Origin: AAA044-D11 sp965268275
GTDB taxonomy: Bacteria; Actinomycetota; Actinomycetes; Nanopelagicales; Nanopelagicaceae
Assembly: GCA_965268275.1 (NCBI GenBank)
Contig: OZ254168.1
Span: forward strand, 310,001 to 374,000
DNA: 64,000 nucleotides
Direction: 5' to 3'
A program made the translations under genes and the position numbers. This document shows, piece after piece, positions 1-8,327 of this stretch. Numbering within the stretch: the first letter of the stretch is position 1; the number at the start of each line of letters is the position of its first letter. The notes under the pieces are model-generated. The model was not told the DNA's origin and made no database searches. It worked only from the letters and a program-made list of their open reading frames with translations.

Positions 1-1272
1 GTTTTACAACGCAAAAATATTCGCGAATCTTTAGTTTCAGTAGCCGGATTAATTGGGAAGCCAGTTAAATATCAAGGCGGTAAAGAAATTGGGCGCCTAG
101 TTGATGTAGTAGTAAGACATGGCGAAGATTCTTATCCACCAGTATCAGGTTTAATTGTAAAAGTCGGCCAGAGCAAATCATTTATTGATGGTGCAAGAAT
201 TGCAAAGCTAACCCAGAATGAAATTCAACTATCTACTGCAAAAGTTGATTTAACAGAATTCACAAGGCGCGAGGGCGAATCACTTCTTGACGCTGATGTT
301 CTGGATCACCAGATTGTTGATGTAAATGGACTTCGAGTAGTTCGATCTTCTGATCTTTACTTAGCGCCACTAGATCGCGAAATTCGTGTAGTTGGAGTGG
401 ACATTTCGTTCAAAGCATTTATTCGCAGAATTTTCCCAGGTGCACTTGGCCGTGGGCCGATTCCAAAGCATGTTATCGATTGGGCAAACGTTGCTTCACT
501 CGCACATGGAACTGGAGTCGTCAGATCAAATGAATCTCGCGCGGCGCTCGGACAACTTCGTCCAGCAGATTTAGCAGATTTAATTGAGGACTTGGCTGGT
601 CGCGAACGAAATGCATTAATCGAAATGCTAGATCCAGATCTTGCAGCCGATGCGCTGGAAGAAATGGAAGATGATGAGTTGCAAGGATTGTTACGTGGAT
701 TATCTGCACAGAGGTCTGCCGAACTTATTTCGCGCATGGAGCCAGATGAGGGCGCCGAAGTTCTACGTGATCTTGATGATGATCACCGCGAAAGTATTTT
801 CATAGAAATGGATACTTCGGTTGCAAAGCAACTTCGAAAATTAGTTGAATTTGATGAAACTCTTGCTGGCGGAATCATGACTTCACATATGCTAATTACC
901 CACGAAGCTGACACCGTCGCTTCTGCACTTGCACTACTAGTGGAGCACAGAGGTCGTGATATTTCAGATGGAGTTGTTGTGGTTGATGCAAAAGGAAAGC
1001 TTCTTGATCACATTCAAATAATTGAATTAATTGCAGCAAAACCTAATGCAACGTTATCTTCGCTGATGGGCCCGCCATATCCGACCTCAGTTAACTTGAA
1101 CACCAGACTTGATGAAGTAATCGATGAGTTCGCGAATAACCGTGGCTCTTCAATTATTGTCGTTGATGAGAAGAACAAACCAGTAGGTCGAATCCTTGCT
1201 GACGATCTAGTCGATGCGCTTTCACCAACATCTGATACTCAAGGCTTTGCTCAGGGAAGTGGTGCGCTCTAA
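1..1272 (+). CDS. PRC-barrel / MgtE_N / CBS domain protein (5' end outside window)
   Basis: The frame is open from base 1, so the start lies upstream; 423 residues are visible. A PRC-barrel-like segment (VSVAGLIGKPVKY, about residues 13-80) comes first, then an MgtE N-terminal helical repeat domain (LRPADLADLIEDL, about 185-275), then a CBS pair (about 280-410). The membrane part of MgtE is absent and no hydrophobic segment is seen, so this is a soluble protein, not an MgtE channel. In MgtE the N and CBS domains sense cytosolic Mg2+. The stop overlaps the start of the NRAMP-type transporter by one base, so the two are translationally linked. Inference: it is a Mg2+-sensing partner of that transporter. 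Confidence 0.85.
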   Translation, partial: VLQRKNIRESLVSVAGLIGKPVKYQGGKEIGRLVDVVVRHGEDSYPPVSGLIVKVGQSKSFIDGARIAKLTQNEIQLSTAKVDLTEFTRREGESLLDADVLDHQIVDVNGLRVVRSSDLYLAPLDREIRVVGVDISFKAFIRRIFPGALGRGPIPKHVIDWANVASLAHGTGVVRSNESRAALGQLRPADLADLIEDLAGRERNALIEMLDPDLAADALEEMEDDELQGLLRGLSAQRSAELISRMEPDEGAEVLRDLDDDHRESIFIEMDTSVAKQLRKLVEFDETLAGGIMTSHMLITHEADTVASALALLVEHRGRDISDGVVVVDAKGKLLDHIQIIELIAAKPNATLSSLMGPPYPTSVNLNTRLDEVIDEFANNRGSSIIVVDEKNKPVGRILADDLVDALSPTSDTQGFAQGSGAL

Positions 1273-2516
1273 TGGCAAAGAAATCAATGATGTCACCAAA
1301 GAAAATTCGGATTGCAGCACTTCTAGCAGTTATGGGTCCAGGGCTAATTGCCGGACTTTCGGACAATGATCCTGCTGGTATTACGACGTATTCAGTTCTC
1401 GGCGCTGATTATGGTTATCAACTGCTCTGGGTTTTGGTTGCTTCAATGTTGGCGCTAATCGTTTTGCATGACTTAGGAGCCAGAATTGGTGTTGTTACAC
1501 GCCAAGGAATGATTGGTTTGATTCGACAGAAGTATGGCGCTAGATCAGGCACTTTAAGTGCCGGCGCATTGATTTTGGCAAATATCGGAACCATGACTGC
1601 AGAGTTTGCAGGCATTGCAGCAGCAGGACAATTGTTTGGCCTTAGCAAATATATTTCAGTTCCAGTAGCAGCTTTAGCCGTTTCATTCCTAGTGTTACGT
1701 AATTCGTTTTCTACAGTTGAAAAAGTCTTCTTTATTGTTTCTGCCGGATTCATTGCTTACATAATTGCCGGTTTTATGGCCGGGCCTGATTGGGGAGCTG
1801 CCGCTAAGGGAGTTCTAATCCCAACAATTCCATTTACCCAAGAAGCGATATTTATTGCAACTGCAACAATCGGAACGACACTTGCACCTTGGGGATTGGC
1901 ATTTATTCAGTCATACGCAGTTGATAAGCGGTTAACTAAAGATGATCTAAAGCTTCTAAGAGTTGATGTGTGGACAGGTTCACTACTCACTGGCGTGATT
2001 GGTTTCTTCGTAGTTGTAACTTGTGCGGCAACTCTGCACAAGCAAGGGATTCAGATAAATGATGCAGCAGATGCAGCGAAAGCGTTAGAACCGCTCGCTG
2101 GAACTTTGGCTAAGGAACTCTTTGCCTTTGGCCTAATTGGTTGTGCACTACTTGCTGCTTCAATCCTGCCCTTATCGACTGCATATTCTGTAAGTGACTT
2201 AACTGGGCGACCAGCTGCCCTCGATGATAGTCCGAGAGAAGCACCACTTTTCTACTTCACTTTTGGCTTTATAACAGTATTAAGCGCAACTTTGATTTTG
2301 ATTCCAGGTGCTCCGCTGATAAAAATTCTTGTTGTCACCCAAATCCTTAATGCGATTTTGCTTTTGCCATTATTGATATATATGTATGGTATTTCCAAAG
2401 ATGAAAGACTCATGGGCGAATTTGTTGCTACCCGTACGATGAAAACAATCTACTTAATAATAATTGCGGTTGTTGGCTTCGCAATCAGCTGCATGCTCTG
2501 GTTTACGATTAATTGA
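1272..2516 (+). CDS. NRAMP-family divalent metal transporter
   Basis: 414 residues with about 11 hydrophobic segments, typical of SLC11/NRAMP. The TM1 metal site normally reads DPGN; here it is S-D-N-D-P-A-G (residues 30-36). The TM6 motif, normally with a metal-binding Met and His (MPH), reads T-T-L-A-P-W (about 201-206). Loss of the soft Met ligand is a known feature of non-canonical NRAMPs, including the Mg2+-type NRMT group. With the MgtE_N/CBS gene overlapping by one base upstream, Mg2+ uptake is a reasonable inference; Mn2+ or another ion cannot be excluded. Family call is firm, substrate is not. Confidence 0.85.
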   Translation: MAKKSMMSPKKIRIAALLAVMGPGLIAGLSDNDPAGITTYSVLGADYGYQLLWVLVASMLALIVLHDLGARIGVVTRQGMIGLIRQKYGARSGTLSAGALILANIGTMTAEFAGIAAAGQLFGLSKYISVPVAALAVSFLVLRNSFSTVEKVFFIVSAGFIAYIIAGFMAGPDWGAAAKGVLIPTIPFTQEAIFIATATIGTTLAPWGLAFIQSYAVDKRLTKDDLKLLRVDVWTGSLLTGVIGFFVVVTCAATLHKQGIQINDAADAAKALEPLAGTLAKELFAFGLIGCALLAASILPLSTAYSVSDLTGRPAALDDSPREAPLFYFTFGFITVLSATLILIPGAPLIKILVVTQILNAILLLPLLIYMYGISKDERLMGEFVATRTMKTIYLIIIAVVGFAISCMLWFTIN

Positions 2517-3415
2517 TGAGTAAACATGACCACACGGCTATTCCCGGAGCTAAAGATTTAGGACTTTTATCTATCGGCGTGGTCGGCATCGGAACTTCTG
2601 GTCCAGTTATTGCAGCCAGCATCATGCCCGTGCCCTCACTAATTTTTTGGCGCAATCTCGGCGGTGCTTTGATGATGCTGCCTTTTGCACTTAAAAGAAC
2701 AGAGTGGCGAACCAAGGATCAACAACGAGCGATTGCATGGTCTGCACTTGCTGGTTTTTTCCTAGCCATGCACTTCATCTGCTTCTTTCTTGCGATGCGA
2801 TACACAAGTGTTGCAACCGGAACTGCCCTTACCGCTATGCAGCCGATATTTGCCGCAATTTACTTCAAGCTTCGGGGCGGAATAATTCCGCAAAGAGCAT
2901 GGACCGGAATGCTGATCGCATTCCTCTCGGTGGTATTGATAACTGGAATTGATTTCCAAATAAGTCTTCGATATTTTGTCGGAGATTTATTGGCAATTCT
3001 CGGAGCCGCATTATCTGCTGGCTATGTGCTGATTGGTTCTAGAGCCCAACAGCAACTATCAACATCTACCTATACAACCGTTTGTTATTTAACTTGCGCA
3101 GTAACTGCTTTAATCATCGCCGTCGCAAGTGGAAGCCAGCTATTTAACTTCGATGCTAAACAATGGTGGCTGTTATTGATACTGATTATTGGGGCTCAAT
3201 TTCTGGGTCATACAATGTTCAATATGACACTTTCTCGTGTTTCACCAGTTTTTGTCTCGCTTGTAGTCTTCTTTGAAGTTCCGGTAAGTGCGGTTATTGC
3301 ATTTGTTTGGCTAGATCAAATACCAGCTGCCGGAATTATCCCGGGAATTATTGGTCTGCTAATTGGCTGCGGTATCTTTGTTTCACGAGCGAAAGTGAGA
3401 CCCGAAAGTGATTGA
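2516..3415 (+). CDS. EamA/DMT-family transporter
   Basis: 299 residues, about ten hydrophobic helices and two EamA repeats, as in drug/metabolite transporters. The second repeat ends with a segment of the type VPVSAVIAFVWLDQIP. The start is taken at the ATG that overlaps the TGA of the NRAMP gene; a TTG one codon earlier is possible. It is the third gene of a tightly packed + strand run. The substrate cannot be read from the sequence; EamA proteins usually export amino acids or other metabolites. Confidence 0.85.
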   Translation: MSKHDHTAIPGAKDLGLLSIGVVGIGTSGPVIAASIMPVPSLIFWRNLGGALMMLPFALKRTEWRTKDQQRAIAWSALAGFFLAMHFICFFLAMRYTSVATGTALTAMQPIFAAIYFKLRGGIIPQRAWTGMLIAFLSVVLITGIDFQISLRYFVGDLLAILGAALSAGYVLIGSRAQQQLSTSTYTTVCYLTCAVTALIIAVASGSQLFNFDAKQWWLLLILIIGAQFLGHTMFNMTLSRVSPVFVSLVVFFEVPVSAVIAFVWLDQIPAAGIIPGIIGLLIGCGIFVSRAKVRPESD

Positions 3416-4253
3416 TCTTCACACTCATTCGCTTGCGAGCGATGGCACAGATACTCCGGGCGAACTTATAAATAAAGCTCATGCTCGCGGAATTTCAGTT
3501 TTAGGGCTGATGGATCACGACACAGTAGCCGGGTGGGATGAAGCAATTAATTATTTGCGACCTGGTATGTCCCTTGTATTAGGTTCAGAAATTTCTTGCC
3601 AAACTTTAGATGGCACCAGTGTTCATATGCTTGGCATGTTATTCGATCGCGAAAATTCTGCCCTCGCTGAAGTTTTATCGACTACTCGTGATAATCGATT
3701 AACTCGAATGAACCGCATTATTTGGCGCTTAAATGAAGCAGGATATGAAATAACTATTGAAGATGTTTTGGCGCAACTTGCACCAGGTGCAACGCTAGGT
3801 CGGCCACATCTGGCAGATGCACTGATAGCAAAGAAAATTGTGGCAAGCAGAGATGAAGCTTTTGCCCAATTACTTCATAACAGTTCAAAGTATTACATTT
3901 CGCATTATTCGCCTACCCCAGAAGATGCAATAAAATTAATTAAGCAAGCAGGCGGTGTTGCGGTTATTGCACATCCACTTGCTTCACTTCGCGGCCGAAC
4001 AGTAAGTATCGATAGCTTTAAATCGATGGTTGAAGCGGGATTAGATGGAATTGAGATTTCTCATCGCGATCAGAGCGAAGATGAACGTAATTTACTGCGC
4101 GAAGTTGTGGCGCAATATGACATCATTGCTACCGGTTCAAGTGATTATCACGGCAATGGGAAGCTAAATGAATTAGCTGAATTCACAACAAATCCCGAAG
4201 ACTTCGAGGCTTTAGAAGCCAGAGCAGATGCAAGAAGGGTGGTCCGCAAATGA
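3408..4253 (+). CDS. PHP-domain phosphoesterase (TrpH/RNase AM-like)
   Basis: 281 residues. The PHP metal motif is at the very N terminus (DLHTHSLASDGT), followed by MDHDTVAGW, GSEISC, AHPLA and a terminal G-S-D-Y-H-G, which together form a multi-metal centre. Length and motifs fit the YciV/TrpH group, which hydrolyses nucleoside 3',5'-bisphosphates and trims short 5'-phosphorylated RNA in E. coli. The GTG start lies inside the last codons of the EamA gene (8-nt overlap) and puts DLHTHS at residue 3, as in the family. Function in nucleotide or RNA 5' turnover is inferred from the family. Confidence 0.88.
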   Translation: MIDLHTHSLASDGTDTPGELINKAHARGISVLGLMDHDTVAGWDEAINYLRPGMSLVLGSEISCQTLDGTSVHMLGMLFDRENSALAEVLSTTRDNRLTRMNRIIWRLNEAGYEITIEDVLAQLAPGATLGRPHLADALIAKKIVASRDEAFAQLLHNSSKYYISHYSPTPEDAIKLIKQAGGVAVIAHPLASLRGRTVSIDSFKSMVEAGLDGIEISHRDQSEDERNLLREVVAQYDIIATGSSDYHGNGKLNELAEFTTNPEDFEALEARADARRVVRK

Positions 4254-4870
4254 ACGATGCACTTTTAGTATCGGCGACAACATTTGGTATTCAAGCTTTC
4301 GTAACGCTCTTTGTGATTATGGATCCACCTGGCGCCACCCCAATATTTCTGGCCTTGGTAAAAGATCAACCAACACGTAAGCGCATTCTTATGGCCTGGC
4401 AGGGTGCCACAGTTTCTTTAATTGTGATTGTTGCCTTCGCAATTTTCGGAAAATTCATTCTTGATTATTTACACATCTCAGTTGAAGCCCTACAAGGTGC
4501 CGGAGGTTTACTCCTGTTGCTAATCGCGCTTGAGTTATTAACGGGGCGAGATAGTTCAAGTGATAGCTCGAAAGATGTAAATGTTGCATTAGTGCCACTT
4601 GGAACACCACTTCTGGCGGGGCCGGGGGCGATCGTTACAACAATTGTTTTCGTGCAAAATGCCGATACTGCTTCTATGAAACTTGCCTTAGCGGCAGCGA
4701 TTGTTGCAGTTCATCTGGCTATTGGATTGACCTTGATGTTTTCGACAAAAGTTGTCGGCTTGATTAAGGAATCGGGCGTTACATTGTTGGCAAGGATTGC
4801 AGGCTTACTTCTTGCTGCGATTGCAGTAGAAATGATTGTTCAGGCAATTAAAGGATTCTTTAACCTTTAG
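4250..4870 (+). CDS. MarC-family integral membrane protein
   Basis: 206 residues with six hydrophobic segments. The family signature is present: MDPPGATPIFLAL near the N terminus and PLGTPLLAGPGAI in the middle. MarC proteins (UPF0056) are inner-membrane proteins of unknown function; the old link to multiple antibiotic resistance was withdrawn. The ATG overlaps the PHP gene by 4 nt, so it is the last gene of the first operon. Its TAG stop overlaps the stop of the convergent DUF3107 gene by 4 nt. Confidence 0.88.
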   Translation: MNDALLVSATTFGIQAFVTLFVIMDPPGATPIFLALVKDQPTRKRILMAWQGATVSLIVIVAFAIFGKFILDYLHISVEALQGAGGLLLLLIALELLTGRDSSSDSSKDVNVALVPLGTPLLAGPGAIVTTIVFVQNADTASMKLALAAAIVAVHLAIGLTLMFSTKVVGLIKESGVTLLARIAGLLLAAIAVEMIVQAIKGFFNL

Positions 4871-5124
4871 GCTGAAGCAAAACCAACTTTTCGTTCTTCG
4901 CTCTGTCCAACTTCAACAAAAGAAATCTTGTTGTTAGCAATAACTGTTTGGCGACCGCGGATATCAGTCAGGGTCAGTGATTTTCCTGAATCCAGAGCTG
5001 TTGTAACCGCTTCAATGACTTTTTCTGGCGCTAGTTCACATTCGATATGAAGCTCTTGGGTTGAATCTGAAATACCAATACGAACTTCGGTCGTAGATCC
5101 TGATGAGGCTTTTTTAGTTGACAT
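4867..5124 (-). CDS. DUF3107 family small protein
   Basis: 85 residues, soluble. The central part (VRIGISDSTQELHIEC ... LTDIRGRQTVIANNKISFVEVG) fits the actinobacterial DUF3107 family, whose function is unknown. From memory, mycobacteria carry a homologue (TB9.4) next to a TetR gene as here, and moeB nearby, so the neighbourhood is old. A TAAACT hexamer 6 nt before the ATG suggests a leaderless transcript, independent of tetR. Confidence 0.85.
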   Translation of the reverse strand: MSTKKASSGSTTEVRIGISDSTQELHIECELAPEKVIEAVTTALDSGKSLTLTDIRGRQTVIANNKISFVEVGQSEERKVGFASA

Positions 5125-5130
5125 GCTTTT

Positions 5131-5136
5131 AGTTTA
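5131..5136 (-). promoter_or_regulatory. -10 box, leaderless start of DUF3107 gene
   Basis: TAAACT on the minus strand, 6 nt before the ATG ending at 5124; transcription would begin at the start codon. No Shine-Dalgarno sequence fits in this space. Confidence 0.6.
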
Positions 5137-5141
5137 ATCTA

Positions 5142-5768
5142 TTAATTTGCTTTAGGGAATCCAGAAATTCCACGCCAGATAAGATTTGAAACTAGTTCGA
5201 CCGCTGTTTCACGATCTAGCTTTCCATCACGTTCTAGCCAGTGGCGGGCCGAAGTTTGAGCCGTTCCAATCAATCCAACAGCAAGCATCATCGAGGCCTC
5301 TTTTGTTAATCCGGTGTCAAGTGAAATAACTGCGCTGAGGGCTGCCGCGGAATCGTAAGTCATGCGACTTAAACGTTCGCGTACTTGAGGTTCAACGCTC
5401 ATATCACTTTCGAAGAGCAATCTAAATGCCTCACCTTCGCGATTTATAAAACCAAAATAAGCATCAACAGTTGCATGAACTCGAGCTGCGTTATCAGATG
5501 TTGATGCGATTGCCTTTTGAATATCAAAAACTAGCGAGTCAATATGAAGATCGAGAACTGCCAAATAGAGATCTAATTTTGAAGGAAAATGTTGGTAGAG
5601 AACTGGCTTACTAACTTTCGCGCGATCAGCAATTTCATCCATCGCAGCCGAGTGATATCCAGCTTGTGTGAAAACTTCCAAGGCCGCAGAAAGAAGTTGG
5701 GCCCGACGCTCATCTCTAGGAAGTCGCCCTTTATTTCCATTAACCGCTGCTGCAGAATCTATGCTCAT
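5142..5768 (-). CDS. TetR-family transcriptional regulator
   Basis: 208 residues. The helix-turn-helix lies at about residues 20-65 (LLSAALEVFTQAGYHSAAM, then VSKPVLYQHFPSKLDLY), with a helical ligand domain after it. It resembles the TetR conserved beside DUF3107 in actinobacteria. It is divergent from moeB. The 180-bp spacer holds a 27-bp imperfect palindrome (5812-5838) and a tandem 14-bp repeat (5906-5933), either of which could be an operator. The ATG is preceded by TACGAT at 7 nt and no ribosome site, suggesting a leaderless mRNA. Targets and ligand are unknown. Confidence 0.88.
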   Translation of the reverse strand: MSIDSAAAVNGNKGRLPRDERRAQLLSAALEVFTQAGYHSAAMDEIADRAKVSKPVLYQHFPSKLDLYLAVLDLHIDSLVFDIQKAIASTSDNAARVHATVDAYFGFINREGEAFRLLFESDMSVEPQVRERLSRMTYDSAAALSAVISLDTGLTKEASMMLAVGLIGTAQTSARHWLERDGKLDRETAVELVSNLIWRGISGFPKAN

Positions 5769-5775
5769 TGGGCTA

Positions 5776-5781
5776 ATCGTA
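5776..5781 (-). promoter_or_regulatory. -10 box, leaderless start of tetR
   Basis: TACGAT on the minus strand, 7 nt before the ATG ending at 5768. Confidence 0.55.
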
Positions 5782-5811
5782 GGGTCTATTACGAGATTAA
5801 AGCCAGTTTTT

Positions 5812-5838
5812 GCGAGAAACTTGCAACAAGTATCTCGC
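5812..5838. promoter_or_regulatory. 27-bp imperfect palindrome between tetR and moeB
   Basis: Arms GCGAGAAACTTG and CAAGTATCTCGC around a CAA centre, 11 of 12 positions paired. It lies 44 nt upstream of the tetR start in a divergent spacer, where a TetR autoregulatory operator is expected. It could also form an RNA hairpin; no clean T-run follows in either direction. Confidence 0.45.
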
Positions 5839-5905
5839 TTTCAATTTTGAATTGCGGGGAATATCAGCGAAAATTAGGGCGTTGTAATAACTGCCCAACC
5901 AAGTT

Positions 5906-5933
5906 TTTGGTATTCAAAATTTGGTATTCAAAT
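5906..5933. repeat. Tandem 14-bp direct repeat upstream of moeB
   Basis: Two adjacent copies of TTTGGTATTCAAAA/T, 13 of 14 identical. Each carries a TTTG-N5-CAAA dyad. They sit 16 nt before the moeB start, so a bound protein would cover the promoter. Confidence 0.5.
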
Positions 5934-5948
5934 AAGAGATGAGTATTT

Positions 5949-7136
5949 GTGTCGGCCACTTTAAAGCCACTGGTAACAGAAGGACCACCGCTAAGCGTTG
6001 ATGAAGTTCGTCGCTACAGTCGCCATCTCATAATTCCTGATGTAGGAATGAGTGGGCAACGTCGTCTAATGAATGCAAAAGTTTTATGCGTAGGCGCCGG
6101 CGGTCTTGGATCTCCAGCTTTAATGTATTTAGCAGCTGCAGGTGTTGGAACTCTGGGCATTGTTGAATTCGACACTGTTGATGAATCAAATTTACAGCGC
6201 CAAATTATTCATGGGCAATCTGATATTGGTAAGAGTAAAGCGGTAAGTGCCAAAGAAGCGATTGCAGAGATCAATCCATATGTGAATGTGGTCTTGCATG
6301 AAACCAGGCTAGATGTAGATAACGTAATGGATATTTTTGCGCAATACGATTTGATAGTTGATGGCACAGATAATTTCGCAACCAGATATTTGGTAAACGA
6401 TGCTGCAGTTCTATTAAAGAAGCCTTATGTCTGGGGATCGATTTACAGATTTGATGGTCAAGCTAGTGTTTTCTGGGCTGAACATGGTCCTTGCTATCGC
6501 TGCTTGTATCCAGAACCACCACCACCAGGAATGGTTCCAAGTTGTGCCGAAGGTGGCGTTCTCGGTGTTCTTTGTGCATCAATTGGTTCGATTCAAACTA
6601 CTGAAGCGATTAAATTGATTGCAGGCATCGGTGAACCTCTTATCGGTCAATTAATTGTTTATGACGCACTCGAGTTGGAATACCGCAAAGTAAAGATTCG
6701 CAAGGATCCTGCTTGTCCAATCTGTAGTGCAAAGCCAACGCAAACCGAATTACTTCCAGATTACGAAACTTTCTGTGGCATGCTCTCTGAAGGTGCAGCT
6801 GAAGCGGCGACTGGTTCGACCATTGCAGTTACCGAACTCAAAGCCAAGATGGATAGCGGCGAAAAATTCATGCTTATTGATGTGCGCGAACCTGGAGAAT
6901 TCGAGATTGTTCGTATTCCTGGCTCGGTCTTGATTCCTAAACAGGAATTCTTAAATGGATCTGCGCTTGAAGGTTTGCCACAAGATATTCCAATTATTCT
7001 GCACTGTAAATCAGGTGTTCGTTCTGCTGAATGTTTAGCAGTTTTGAAGCAAGCTGGTTTTGCTGATGCAACACATGTTGCTGGTGGAGTAGTTGCCTGG
7101 GTTAAGCAAATCGATCCAGCACTTCCGATTTACTAA
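5949..7136 (+). CDS. moeB: MoeB/ThiF-like adenylyltransferase with rhodanese domain
   Basis: 395 residues in two parts. The N-terminal E1-like domain (about 15-265) has the nucleotide loop VGAGGLGSPALM, the D-E-S-N-L-Q-R-Q motif, zinc cysteines (CYRC, CPIC) and the cysteine loop SCAEGGVLG. The C-terminal rhodanese domain (about 290-395) has the active loop HCKSGVRSAE. Such fusions adenylate the C-terminal glycine of a ubiquitin-fold sulfur carrier (MoaD, ThiS or CysO type) and pass sulfur to it. The carrier is not in this window, so the pathway (molybdopterin, thiamine or cysteine) is open. The GTG start is used; no strong ribosome site is visible. Confidence 0.88.
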   Translation: MSATLKPLVTEGPPLSVDEVRRYSRHLIIPDVGMSGQRRLMNAKVLCVGAGGLGSPALMYLAAAGVGTLGIVEFDTVDESNLQRQIIHGQSDIGKSKAVSAKEAIAEINPYVNVVLHETRLDVDNVMDIFAQYDLIVDGTDNFATRYLVNDAAVLLKKPYVWGSIYRFDGQASVFWAEHGPCYRCLYPEPPPPGMVPSCAEGGVLGVLCASIGSIQTTEAIKLIAGIGEPLIGQLIVYDALELEYRKVKIRKDPACPICSAKPTQTELLPDYETFCGMLSEGAAEAATGSTIAVTELKAKMDSGEKFMLIDVREPGEFEIVRIPGSVLIPKQEFLNGSALEGLPQDIPIILHCKSGVRSAECLAVLKQAGFADATHVAGGVVAWVKQIDPALPIY

Positions 7137-7150
7137 CAGTTAGGTTTTCA

Positions 7151-8020
7151 ATGTCTGATCGCTCGCTCCTTCTTGTTCATGCCCATCCCGATGATGAGAC
7201 CATCAACAACGGCGCAACCATGGCTAAATATGTAAGTGAAGGCGTTCGAGTAACTTTGGTTACCTGCACCAGAGGTGAGGAAGGCGAAGTCTTGATTCCA
7301 GAACTTGCAGATTTAGCTAGTTCACATAATGATCAATTAGGAACGCATCGCGAAACTGAATTAGCAGATGCAATGGCTGCGTTGGGCGTTACGGATTTTA
7401 GATTTTTGGGTGCCCCAGATCGCAAGTGGCGAGATAGCGGGATGATGGGAACTGAACCGAATAATCGAAGCGATGTTTTTTGGCAGGCTGGGTTAGATGA
7501 TGCTGCTAGTTATTTGGTAAAAATCATTCGTGAAGTTAAGCCGCAAGTTCTAGTTACCTATGATGAATTCGGTGGTTATGGCCACCCGGATCACATTCAA
7601 GCCCACCGAGTTGCAATGCGAGCCGCAGATTTAGCAGCCGATTCTAATTATGGCGAAGGCGCACCTTGGGAAATCTCAAAGATTTACTGGAACACAATGC
7701 CGAAGTCAGTTATTCAAGAAGGCATCGACAAGATGAAAGAACTAGGTTCAGATTTCTTCGGTGCTGAAAGCGCAGATGATCTGCCATTTGCCAAGCCTGA
7801 CGAACTTGTAACAACTCTTATTGATGGAACCGAATTTATCGATGCAAAGATGAAAGCTATGGCTGCGCATCCAACTCAAATCGAATTAGATGGCCCATTC
7901 TTTGCACTTTCAAATAACTTAGGGAATCAAGTTTGGGGCCACGAGTATTACACCTTAGTAAAAGGCGAGAAGAGCTCAAACCTTGATGCAAAAGGTCGCG
8001 AGGCAGATCTCTTTGCTTAG
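7151..8020 (+). CDS. mshB: N-acetyl-GlcN-inositol deacetylase MshB (mycothiol synthesis)
   Basis: 289 residues, PIG-L/LmbE fold. The zinc motif AHPDDE is at residues 11-16 and the second motif GHPDHIQAHR near 155. Length and sequence fit MshB, which deacetylates GlcNAc-Ins to GlcN-Ins in mycothiol synthesis; the related Mca amidase is the main alternative. Mycothiol is the actinobacterial thiol, which supports the taxonomic reading. The gene follows moeB after 14 nt and overlaps a small membrane-protein gene. Confidence 0.85.
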   Translation: MSDRSLLLVHAHPDDETINNGATMAKYVSEGVRVTLVTCTRGEEGEVLIPELADLASSHNDQLGTHRETELADAMAALGVTDFRFLGAPDRKWRDSGMMGTEPNNRSDVFWQAGLDDAASYLVKIIREVKPQVLVTYDEFGGYGHPDHIQAHRVAMRAADLAADSNYGEGAPWEISKIYWNTMPKSVIQEGIDKMKELGSDFFGAESADDLPFAKPDELVTTLIDGTEFIDAKMKAMAAHPTQIELDGPFFALSNNLGNQVWGHEYYTLVKGEKSSNLDAKGREADLFA

Positions 8021-8327
8021 TGCAATTGGAGCCTTATTTTTTGGTGCCGTTATTGGATTTATTGGAGTAGTTCTTCACAATGCATTTGAACCAATCGGAA
8101 TTTTGCTAGCGCTTTTAACCACTGCAGTTGGTATTAATTTTGCTGGTCAATTGTTTAGCGGACAGAGATATAAGTTTTTTGCCGCCCTTGCCTGGCTTGC
8201 AGTAGCACTGCGTGCTGGAACTTATGGAACTAGCAATGAAATCTTGATTATTTCAAATCTTAACGGGAATGTTTTCTTGCTTGGCGGATTACTTGTGGCC
8301 TTCATTGCCATTTTAAGAAAGAGTTAA
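7986..8327 (+). CDS. Small integral membrane protein downstream of mshB
   Basis: 113 residues with about four hydrophobic segments and few charges (LLSAIGALFFGAVIGFIG at the N terminus, LLGGLLVAFIAIL at the C terminus). The ATG at 7986 overlaps the mshB end by 35 nt; a TTG one codon earlier is possible. Streptomyces has a small membrane protein (DUF6113) in the same place, so it may be a divergent relative, but this rests on position only. Its TAA overlaps the convergent cysS stop by 4 nt. Confidence 0.7.
   Translation: MQKVARQISLLSAIGALFFGAVIGFIGVVLHNAFEPIGILLALLTTAVGINFAGQLFSGQRYKFFAALAWLAVALRAGTYGTSNEILIISNLNGNVFLLGGLLVAFIAILRKS

Noticed and set aside
357..737. Minus-strand frame rich in Ser opposite the MgtE_N/CBS gene
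   Set aside because: The plus frame is continuous from base 1 with clear domains; the minus frame is a shadow.
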